Assembly: GCF_016808095.1 (NCBI RefSeq)
Contig: NC_068974.1
Location: 8,680,001 to 8,744,000 of the forward strand
DNA length: 64,000 nucleotides
DNA from: Vigna angularis
Lineage: Eukaryota; Streptophyta; Magnoliopsida; Fabales; Fabaceae
Reading direction: 5' to 3'
Notes under the pieces: generated by a model
Seen by the model: only the letters and a program-made list of their open reading frames with translations
Database searches by the model: none
Told to the model about the DNA's origin: nothing
Program-made: the position numbers and the translations under genes
Part shown: positions 34,769 to 44,593 of the stretch, piece after piece
How the letters are laid out: the number at the start of each line of letters is the position of its first letter
Position numbering within the stretch: position 1 is the stretch's first letter

Positions 34769-35157
34769 TGGTGGGTACAAGCAAAGTCCCACATCGAATA
34801 AAATAAGAGATGGACAAGGGTTTATATACACATAAGATACCTTCATTGGTAAGACGCCTTTTGGAGTGGTACCAAAAGCAAATCCGTGAGGGTTTGGCCC
34901 AAAGCGGACAATATCTTACCAGTGTGGAGATCTATGTGTAAATGTGTGTGTTGTCCCTCCATACAAATGGTATCAGAGCCCATGGTTCAGGTCTGGTGAC
35001 CAGGCTTAGATGAGTACGTCCCTCCATGATTAGGTGAAGCCTTGGCAGAGATGCTCAGTTTTGGTGTACTCAAGGATAAGAAAAAGACTTCCGCTACGGA
35101 AAATATCTTACCAGTGTGGAGATCTATGTGTAAATGTGTGTGTTGTCCCTCCCTACA
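34769..35157 (+). mobile_element. TRIM (terminal-repeat retrotransposon in miniature)
   Basis: The 5' LTR (34769-34965) runs from TGGTGGGTACAAGCAAAGTC to CCCTCCATACA. It is followed two bases later by a perfect initiator-methionine-tRNA primer-binding site TGGTATCAGAGCC (34968-34980). The 3' LTR (about 35090-35157) repeats AATATCTTACCAGTGTGGAG through GTTGTCCCTCCCTACA but lacks its first 130 bp. A 5-bp target duplication CTAAC flanks the whole (34764-34768 and 35158-35162). It has no coding capacity, as is normal for TRIMs, which depend on other elements' proteins. Confidence 0.9.
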
Positions 35158-35782
35158 CTAACTACTTACTATAACAACTATAATAACACCACGATTAACA
35201 TAGCACAACCTAGAGCATCTTCAATACCATGATCATCATCATAGATACACGACCATCATGATTATCCCAATCATGAATAACACCATGAGCATCACCAAAC
35301 CATAAACTTCATCATGACAAGACATCAGTGACACTCTTGTACCCTACCTCACTAACTGTAGTCGCTCCTACAACCTAATTTGTAGCTTCCCCATATAGAT
35401 ACACTAGAGTCATCCTTCTTCCGACTTCAGACTTATTCCCCTATCACACAAGGTAGAACATATATCTCCCTCAACAAAAAAGATTCAGAACTCGAGTACC
35501 TTTTTTTTTTCAACAACTATTTGCCAAAGAGAACGTCACTCTTTTCAACAACCAATGCCAAAGAGAGTATCCCTCCTTTTCAACAACCAATGCTAAAGAG
35601 AGTACCTATTCGTAGATAGAACCAATATTTATTAGGTGCAAAAAGTAGACTAATCTTCGATGCCTCATGCTCATTAACCACATAAACTCTTGTGCATTCA
35701 ATCTTCCACTCATGCTCCTATATCAACCACAAGTAAAAACTGACCTTAAACACAACTGCTAATCTCATTCTCTACTTATCAC

Positions 35783-36697
35783 TAGAGCTGTCAAAACGAG
35801 TAACCCGGCCCGACCCACCACGGGTTGGCCACTTAGTGAGCCAACCCAACTCGGCTCATTTATTAGCGAGCCGAAAAAATTCGAACCCGACCCAACCCAC
35901 CACGGGTTGGTGGCTTAAACGGGTTGGCTCATTGGCTCACTTAATTAACTTTTTTTTCACCCTCTTCTTCTCAAATTCTTATAACATGTTACTTTGATCG
36001 ATCAAATTGAAACAGTAATAATTGGTCCAATTGATATAAAAGAAAATGAAACAAAAGAAATATATTGTTATATATATATTCTAAGCTATCAAGCACAAAA
36101 TTTTGTCAATTTAGTTTAATGAGACATACACAACTGTTTGACCAAGAAACTACATATAGCCATTAAAAAAAAATATAGCACAAGATAAAACTGTCATGAT
36201 AGGTCTAAAAATAAGATAAAACAAATGATATATTCCTGAATTATCCAATCAATAATATTATCCATCCATTAAATTGGAGTCTTGAATGGATAAATCCATA
36301 GTATTATGCTCTCTTGAAGCACCTTCTTATTTATCTTCATCTATAATATTATCCAATCTATAATCTTAGGGTTTTATTTTCAAAGGGAAACTTTTGAAAA
36401 GACAGTAGTGTCAAAGGCTATATTTCTAAGTAAAGGTTGTGCATTTTGAATAATTAATTTGATTTTAATGAAAAAAAAATAGGATTTGAATAATTAATTT
36501 AATTTAATTAAAAAAATAGGTGGATTGGTGAGCCAACCCGACCCACCACGGGTTCAACCCGTGTGAGCCGGGTTCTTAGTGAGCCGGGTCAAAATTGTCT
36601 CGCATAAAAAATTTTGCATTTTCTTCCAACCCAACCCGACTCAAACCCGTGGTGAGCCGGGTTGGGTCACGGGTTTCAACCCATTTTGACGACACTA
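35783..36697. mobile_element. Non-autonomous hAT-type DNA transposon
   Basis: The inverted ends are TAGAGCTGTCAAAA (left) and, reverse complemented, TAGTGTCGTCAAAA (right). They are flanked by 8-bp target duplications CTTATCAC (35775-35782) and CTTATCAT (36698-36705), which differ at one base. Both subterminal regions carry repeated GGGTTGG/CCAACCC and GAGCCGGGTT words in inverted orientation, with an AT-rich centre. There is no transposase coding region. Confidence 0.85.
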
Positions 36698-36705
36698 CTT
36701 ATCAT

Positions 36706-37939
36706 CACATTCCACAATTCCTCAAGCTTGGTCCACGTTCATTCTTCATCAAAAATGAACTGTTTCTAATAAAAATACTCTAGGATAACATATTATCATA
36801 AGTAATAATCAATTATTCTCAAAACATACACATGTACACAAATTACCTTGTGATAATCGATTATTACTTAAGATAATTTATTATCTCAATAATTACACAC
36901 AATAAGAGATCTATTAATTAGAATACTTTTTTTATTTATTGTTGTGCTTCATAATATTAAATATTTATTTTTAGTATGTTATTGGGTAATAAAAGTGTTA
37001 ACAAAAATTAATTTATAATTGTTTTTATTTTATACCCCTAATTTATGTATACACATTCACCCTACCACTAACAAGTTAGATCTGCTAACATGTTGCCACA
37101 TGGCAATCTTCCACTTATGGATCAAGCCTAGGTGCTGCCACATATCCATGATCCTCTACACACAAAATTAACCAATAGGAAGCAGCCACATCATCATCTT
37201 CAACCTTTCTCCCATTGAAACCTTAGCACCATCACGTCACCGGCCACCGCGAGATAGCCATGAATCACACTACCACAAGCCACCCAAATCACAATCCAGA
37301 CTCTCAAGTCGCAAAAGTGATCACACTAATTCGCGAAACCAGATCGCACCGCCATGAAACCTAGTCGTGGCCTCGTATAACCTCCTACAAGGAAACCAAA
37401 ACCCACCGTGACTGAAATCCACAATGGTATCCTACCTCGTCACTGTTCAACAACTACAAGAGCGCGAGCACCACCGCGAAACCTAGCGTTCATTCTCACA
37501 GCACCTCCATCAACCTACAAAAATCCAAATCGTGAGACTCAATATCGCGCCACCCTAATCGTGTCTTCCTCCACCTATGGGCCACCATGGAAAGCCACCT
37601 GCAAATTGAAACCAAAAAACCCAATACATAAATCGCAACAATTATTTGAACATCAACCCTATTTCGCGACTCCACCATGTTCGTAGCATCTTCAGAACCC
37701 CATTACCAACATAGAATGTGAACCCTAATCTCGAAAACCCAATCAAATCTCCACAACACATAGACCTCCACTCTGCGAATCAAAGTCGGGCAATCACTAG
37801 AACCACAAGCCCATTTCCACAACACCTTCACGACCCACCGTGGCGAAGAACTAGATTTGCCTCACCAAAGCGATAAAACAACTTCCCCAATTTGACACCT
37901 TAATTTTGGGTGGATAAGGGATCTACCACATGGCAGTCT
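36706..37939. other. Repeat-derived sequence without gene
   Basis: 36780-37060 is AT-rich with AATCGATTAT and AATTTATTAT words. 37080-37900 is richer in C and A, with short frames (92 residues or less) of unconvincing composition. CCACATGGCA occurs near both ends (37096 and 37928). I cannot tell whether it is part of the LTR-A copy that follows or a separate insertion. Confidence 0.35.
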
Positions 37940-38504
37940 CCCATTAGATAACTCTCATCAAGTCAAATTTGGTCAAAGAGTCAACAAATATTCAAATATG
38001 CTCAAATAAAGGGTCTAAAGTGTAATTATACCAATCTTTTAGGTCATCATGAACTTTTGAATAAAATTAAAAGGACTAAATTGGAATTTGGGCAAGATTA
38101 AGTATGGAAAATCTATTACATATTTTAAAATATAATTAAATCTGAAAATATTAACAAAAAATATCTCTCAAATATTTTTATAATTATCTAAATTTGTTAA
38201 CTATTCAGAAGATATTATAGTACAGTATAAGAGATTTTATGAACAAAAAAAATCAGAATTCAAGCCCAATTAAGTTCTATATAAAGGGACTCAACACTTT
38301 ACATTCACTAAGACTCTTCTACTAGGAAGCAATCATCCACCACTCTTCTCACTTTTATTTTCACCATGTATTCCACTTCATTCATTATGGATTTTGAGAT
38401 TAAGTTGAATTAAATGTCTTTGTTTCTTTTGATTATTGTCAACACTCAATTTCGTCCAGATCGACTAAATAATAAGTCCTTTTTTTTATTTTAGTATATT
38501 TTAT

Positions 38505-38700
38505 TTAGTTTGAAGAAAAGAAAATGAATGAATAAGAAAAGATAAAAAAAAAGATAAAAAAAGGAAGAAAAAAGAAAAAGAAAAAAAGAAAAAAAGAAAA
38601 AGAAAAGAAAAAGAGAAAACGAAAAAAGAAAGAAAGGAGAAAAGAAAAACAAAAAAAAGGAAAAAAAGAAGAAGAAAAAGAATACTAAAAAAAATGAATG
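38505..38700. repeat. Long purine tract
   Basis: About 190 bp on the plus strand are almost entirely A and G (AAAGAAAAAGAAAAAAAG and variants). It is low-complexity sequence within the Ogre-like LTR. Frames read from the complement (F/L-rich) are artefacts. Confidence 0.9.
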
Positions 38701-40679
38701 AAAAGGTGTCAGGCAACACTATCATCATTCACGCTCATTTTACTCCCTTTATGGATTTAACAAATGGACTCCTAGAGATGAAATTTTTCAATCACGGAGA
38801 TCGCACCATGACAACACAGATTACAGTTGTCGTGAACAATACTATCAGCCTTTTCAAATCTTTACGTTATCTCCCATTTTTGGATGGAGATCTTTTGTTC
38901 AGTGACCTACACTATCTTTGGCTTATTACCACAAGTGGAAATGCCTTGTTTGGCGGTGAGGAGCAGGAGAAAGGAAATAGGGTGGCTGGATGGCAGTGCG
39001 AGTGGCAGGTGCCCTCTGACCTTAGCATCTGCAAAGAAAAAATTGGAACCAACCATCCCTCCGGTCACTCAACAGATCCATTTATTTCTAAAAACCAATT
39101 CCTCCATCAATCACTTACTTCCTAACCTCCACCACGTTTCCAATCACCGATTATCACTTTTTGATCACAAAACCAAATTCTCACAATAAAAAAAATCACT
39201 ACACCGCTCACCACAAAAAAAAAATCCTCATTCATCATAACTCGTCATCCCCTCCTCTCCATTTGGTCCAGCACCTAAACAAAACACAAAGAAAAAAAAA
39301 ACCACTCACTCACTACCTCTACCACCTTTCCCATCACCACCAACACCGGACCATCACAGCTTAGGAGAGAGCTCTTGACTCTTTGACCTCCAGCACCAGC
39401 CTCATTCATCCCGTCACAGCAGCCATAGTAAGAGAGCTCCAAGAGGTAAACAACTAAGCTTATTGCATTTTATTTATAATCGTTGTTAGAATACCTTTGT
39501 ACTATGCTGCTTATGTATGATTGTTATCGAATATTCCGAGCTTGTATGCATGTCCTAGTTGTCTTCTCCTCTCCATTCTGTTTGACACTCGATATACATG
39601 ATTTGCTTTCGCATACTGTTTGGCATTCATTCATCCTAGCAACAAAAACACGCTTCACCACAAACCTGCAAACTGATGTCCCCCATACACAATCTCCTTA
39701 TCATCATCAACCTTGACTTATACTACCGAGATCCCCAATGTCGTTTTTCTGCAAGAAAAAGAAGTAACCCAAACACCCTGAATCAATTACAACAACCACA
39801 AACCAAGTCAGATGATGGAATCCTTGGCTCTGTTCATCTCAAGCCACCAATAAAAGAGTTGACCCCTAAGCAATAGGCACACACTGAACAAACCCATAAA
39901 CTCTTCTTCAATCTTGAACACGGTCCAGCTTGATACTCCCTTCGACATCGTTAGAAGTAGGAGATAAGAAATTTGTTTTTTTTCAAACCTTCTTCTCCCA
40001 TTGCTTTAAGGTGTTAGGTTGGGGCTTCCCCAATCCGTAGCCCTTGGTGACGGCGACCACGAATACGAAGAGGAGGAAAGGGTTTTCCCTGATTGCGACT
40101 CGTAGTGGCCTTGGCCGTGACCCGTGGCGTTGGTGGCGCTTTGCGATGGCCGGGCTCGCTCAAACGATGGTTGACTGGGAGGGACGAGTTTCCCTTACGC
40201 TAGAGTGGCCAGGAGAGGCTGGCTCAAGGGCGGCACCGACTATGGTGGTTGGCGGCGGCTTTTTGCGGCCCCTTGTTCTGTCGATGAAAGTAGGAGCTGA
40301 AGCTTCCCTCTCATGCACGAAGCAAAGAGGAAAGAGGGGAAGAGCGGGAATGGCGGCCGACAATGGTCCGGCAGTGAGCAGTGGAGTTGGCGACGGCTTG
40401 GGCGGCGACTCGCGGCGGCCGATTTGGCGGAGGCGGCAACGTTCAGGCGGAGGAGACAAATCCCTCCCTTGGCTGCGTTTGGAAGAGACAACAGTGTGCG
40501 ATCGGTTTTACCTCTCCATTAACATTTTGGGCCTTTTCTTTTTAATTTTAAATCTCCTCTTATGTCTTCCATTTGCCGTTTTAATTTTTTATTTTTTTCA
40601 TTTTTTTTTCTTTCTTCTTTCTTAGGAGTTTATTTCATTTTTATGTTTACACTTTTAGGAATATATAATAATACATGGA

Positions 40680-41400
40680 AAATACATAAAAGCTACAAAA
40701 TAAAGATACAAAAATATGTTTTAAAGGTTAAGCACACGTGTGACCGCTCGCATCAACTTTGTGCTAAAAACCTTTTCTCTTTCTACAAAATGAAAATACG
40801 AAAATATGGTTTAAAGGTTTAGCACACGTGTGACCGCTCGCGTCATCCTTGTGCTAAAATCTTTTCTCTTTCTACAAAATAAAAATACGAAAATATGTTT
40901 TAAAGGTTAAGCACACGTGTGACCGCTCGCGTCGTCCTTGTGCTAAAAACCTTTTCTCTTTCTTTTAAAGAAAAATACAAAAAATATGTTTTAAAGGTCA
41001 AGCACACGTGTGACCACTCGCGTCGTCCATGTGCCAAAAACCTTTTCTCTTTCTTTTAAAAAATAGTAACATAAATAATGTTTTAAAGGTTAAGCACACG
41101 TGTGACTGCTCGCGTCGTACTTGTGCTAAAAACCTTTTCTCTTTATTTTAAAGAAAAATATAAAAATATGTTTTAAAGGTTAAGCACACGTGTGACCGCT
41201 CGCGTCGTCCTTGTGCTAAAAACATTTTCTCTTTCTTTCAAAAAATATTAAAAAATAGCAAAAATGTTTTTAAAGGTTAAGCACTCGTGTGACCGCTCGC
41301 ATCGTCCTAGTGCTAAATACCCTTTCTCTTTCTTTTAAGAATATTTAAAAATAACAAAAATAATGTTCTAACGGTATGAATACTCGCGTGATCGTCCGCG
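40680..41400. repeat. Tandem repeat of about 90 bp with a palindromic G-box in each unit
   Basis: Seven clear units plus a degenerate eighth share TTTTAAAGGTTAAGC, CACACGTGTGACCGCTCGCG and CTTTTCTCTTTCTTT. The CACGTG cores lie at 40735, 40825, 40914, 41005, 41097 and 41187 (spacing 89-92 bp). The seventh unit reads ACTCGTGTG and has lost the core. The array lies toward the 3' side of the Ogre-like LTR. Confidence 0.9.
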
Positions 41401-42701
41401 TCGGCCTAGTACTCATCACCTTCTTTTCTCAAATACAAAAAAAGATAAACTCTTCACTTCCCAAAAATCCAAAATCATTTCAAAACAAATTTTCAAACAA
41501 TTTCCAAACAAACTTCTCAAACAGTTTCAAAAAGAACTACGTAACCCTGATTTCTCGTTTTGAATGAGAATACGTAGGAGTAAGGTCGATCCTTGTCGGG
41601 CCCAAAAAACTAAAAAAATATATTTTGTTTAGATTGTTGTTTTTCAAGGATAGTCAATCATTTTGAAAATCACATCACATTGGCGTATCTAATTAAAGGT
41701 ACTACCTTCGGGCAGGCGCGGTAGGATGTTAATACCTTCCCTACGCGTAACCGACTCCCGAACCTAGAATCCGGTTTTTGCAGACCAGGTCTTTCTTTAT
41801 GGTTTTTTCCATAGTTTTCCAGAATAAACTATGGTGGCGACTCCAAATGTTTTTTTCAAAAGTCTCTTTTTGGATCGTCGTCCCGTCGCAATTCCGGTTG
41901 CGACAATTATTGATTTGAGTTATCCTTCTTTTATGTCTTTCATCCCCTAATCACGTCAAAAGTAATGGTTTTTACATCATAAGGTGTTTGAATCTACATG
42001 CATATTGATCATATGAATTTAAGGGTTTCTAGATTTGATTGAGAATGTACTTTGATTGAATTTAGGAACTTTCATATGATTGAATGAGTTTTTGCTACCA
42101 ATTGAGAATGTACTTTGATTAGTGGTAAGAACTTTAACAATAATTAATTGAAAATTTACTTTGATTAATTAACTTTTAATTTGGTTAGGAGATTTAAGAA
42201 TAAACATGATTAAACAAAATGGGATTTAAGTGAAAATGTACTTTGGTTGAATTTATTGGGAATAATCTATTAAGATCTTGCTTTTGATTGAGAATCTACT
42301 TTAATTAATTGTCAGGTCGCCCTCAAATTAATTAAGAATTTAATTAATTAATCTGAAACTCGAGCAATAATCATTAAACAATAATTTGTGCATAACTGAT
42401 GATGAATTTATGTTGAAAAAGTAGTGGAATTAGCGTATTTTATTATAATTATTTTTAAGGCCTCTTATTTGTTCTTCAATTAAACTCAACATTCTTCAAT
42501 ATTATTTTCATTAGGATAGATTTTCACTTTTCATTGCATTTTAGTAACCTTTCAAAATCTTCATAAGAGTTAAGTATTTAAAAATCAATTTTGTACTCGA
42601 TGGGAAACGACTCAGGGTTACTTTAACCCTATCTAGTTTGTTAACTACTAATTGAAAATACTGAAGTTGCTTTGTAATGTAGTATTAATTTGATAACATC
42701 A

Positions 42702-44236
42702 AGAAAAGCGTATCATGACTTGACCTTTGTTAACTCAAGTAGTCTAAAAACCCTACACTACTTGGTCCAAAATATATAAGGCCTAAATTAAATCTTACAC
42801 TACTTGACCTATAATATAAAGCTCAAATAAATCTTAAACTACTTGCCCCAAAATACAATATCGAAAATTATTTTTACTCTAAAAGCTCCATAATGACCCA
42901 AGAGAGAGGGTTTAGGCCCATCTTTTATCTTTTATAGATAACTTCAACTCTTTGAAAAAGTACTTGGACATGGTAAGGATATGCCATCAAATCTCTTTAG
43001 TTTGCACGTTTGAAACTTGTTATAATGGGAGAAAGAAAAGGACAACGTACGAAAACGCAAAAGGGATAAAGAAATATCATAGTAATGAATATGCCTTCGA
43101 TAATAAAATGAAAAGGACAATTGGAGGCCATGAAACAACAGTCGTTGGTCAAAGCAAATACCACCAAAAACATAGTAATAGAGATAAATAAAATGTCACA
43201 TTGAAAACTCGTGCAAGAAACGAACCAATACTCATCACTAGTGGTCAAGATTGTATAACTCAAACTCACGTCTACAGAAGCTGAAACCTAGGACACACTT
43301 GTCACTTACGCGTTCTCCTTTTTAGAGTTGGCATATTCCTTAACGATGTTTTAACTTCTCTTTTCTTTTTCTCCATTTTAACTCACCTATGTGGCAGCAG
43401 ACGTGGTTCTTATTTTTGTATTTTTTTATGTCGTCGACGTGGCTTTTTGTTTTTGTGTTTTTATTTTCTTTGTGGATGCACAAGTGAAAGGGTTTGGTTT
43501 AAGACGCTTCATTTGGTGATTTGAAAAACACTGAGAAAATCAAAGTTTCGCATGTGTGCTTCTGCCTCTTGTTCTCTACTCGTGCAGTTCGTGCCTTTGG
43601 TCCTCTTCAATCGTAAAGTCGTCGAACTCCGTTTCCTGCCTCTTGATCGAGACCTTCTCATTCTGTTCTTGAAAATCTTCATTTTTTAAATCGAGTAATA
43701 AACAGAAATTCACCTTTTAATATGAAAATGAAGTAAGCATTTAAGCCAATCAAATACTACCATTGTTAATGATTTTTTCTCTAAAACATATTTTATTTAG
43801 ATTTAATATTAATTATGTGTTAGTAAACTATTAAATATTAAAATTATTAATAATTTTATAATTACTAATATTTTTAAACATTTATTTAATGTATTGTACA
43901 CATCCAAATATATCTCGACATGACAACATTGTTTGCTTATGATTGAGTACATATGGTTTTACCGGGTCGACATGTATTTGGAAAACACATACTTGACTAA
44001 GATGTATTTATATCAACAAGGTCGATTTATAACTATGATAATCTGAAATTAAGATAAGGAAGAAAGGACTACCTCAAAAATATTAAGAGGTGATTAAACC
44101 AGGTCTCTATCTAGATAAAGGTTCAGAAATAATAATATGAATAACACGAGGTACATTAATTACGTTAATTAATTATTGTATTTATTATCTTTTGATATAC
44201 TTAACTAACTTGAGAGCATTATGAGTTTTATACATA
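42702..44236. other. Intergenic or element-internal sequence without recognisable gene
   Basis: The first 200 bp (words such as CTACACTACTTGG and GGCCTAAAT) resemble the sequence at 19980-20060 and may be the leader of an LTR-A type retrotransposon. 42950-43700 contains short frames on both strands without protein-like composition. The rest is AT-rich. Confidence 0.4.
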
Positions 44237-44558
44237 CAAAACCCTATGTGAACTAGAGCGGACAAATACCTTTTGAAGAAAACGACTACTAAATGTGTTA
44301 AACTATGAGTATTAGGATATATTCGATCATACCAAAATATTTTATTAAGTTGATTTTATGTAATTATACTTATAAAATATATCTATATTAAAATGTCATC
44401 TTTATAATTTTATGTGTATATTCAAGAAGTTTATTTTAAAAGAAAAAATAAAACGAATTTTAGCATATAAAAACTATCTTTATTTTAAAACATAAAATAA
44501 TAATATAATTATTTCTCAACATTTGTAACATATTACAATTTCGTTATTTTCAATAATA

Positions 44559-44593
<35 letters not shown>

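Larger units (their letters stand above)
34142..36780 (+). mobile_element. LTR-F copy 2 and adjoining sequence, hosting two later insertions
   Basis: It begins TGTAACACCCCAATTTCC at 34142. It shares blocks such as GCTCACGTATAACACATTAT with the reverse complement of 46080-46180. A TRIM element at 34769-35157 and a hAT-type element at 35783-36697 lie within it, each with its own target duplication. The right boundary is uncertain. Confidence 0.5.
38437..41905 (+). mobile_element. Solo LTR of an Ogre/Tat-like Ty3/gypsy element, 3.47 kb
   Basis: It starts TGTCAACACTCAATTTCGTC, ends CAATTCCGGTTGCGACA, and is flanked by the 5-bp target duplication ATTAT (38432-38436 and 41906-41910). LTR-A copy 1 provides the empty site (TTTTGATTATTGATTTGAG near 17960, reverse strand). 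The start, the GGGCAGGCGCGGTAGGATG block near the end and the great length are features I recall from legume Ogre-type LTRs. With no internal region or second LTR, it is best read as a solo LTR left by recombination. It contains a purine tract, GC-rich stretches and a tandem repeat. Confidence 0.85.
37940..42701 (+). mobile_element. LTR-A copy 3, split by an Ogre-like LTR
   Basis: The two halves (to 38436, and from 41911 to about 42701) match LTR-A copy 1 read on the minus strand, including TTGTTTCTTTTGATTAT, GAGAATGTACTTTGATT and TAGTATTAATTTGATAACATC. The break is caused by the insertion at 38437-41905. This copy is uninterrupted at the place where copy 1 received its CACTA element. The left end is approximate. 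Confidence 0.72.

Noticed and set aside
36595..36783. 62-residue frame near the right end of the hAT element
   Set aside because: It crosses the transposon end and target duplication, so it cannot be an evolved gene.
38694..39125. 143-residue open frame
   Set aside because: It starts inside the purine tract and lies wholly in the Ogre-like LTR. No recognisable domain is present.
40044..40625. 193-residue open frame and overlapping frames on the other strand
   Set aside because: It lies in a GC-rich part of the Ogre-like LTR. Composition is R/G/W-rich in one half and F/L-rich in the other, and comparable frames exist on the complement.
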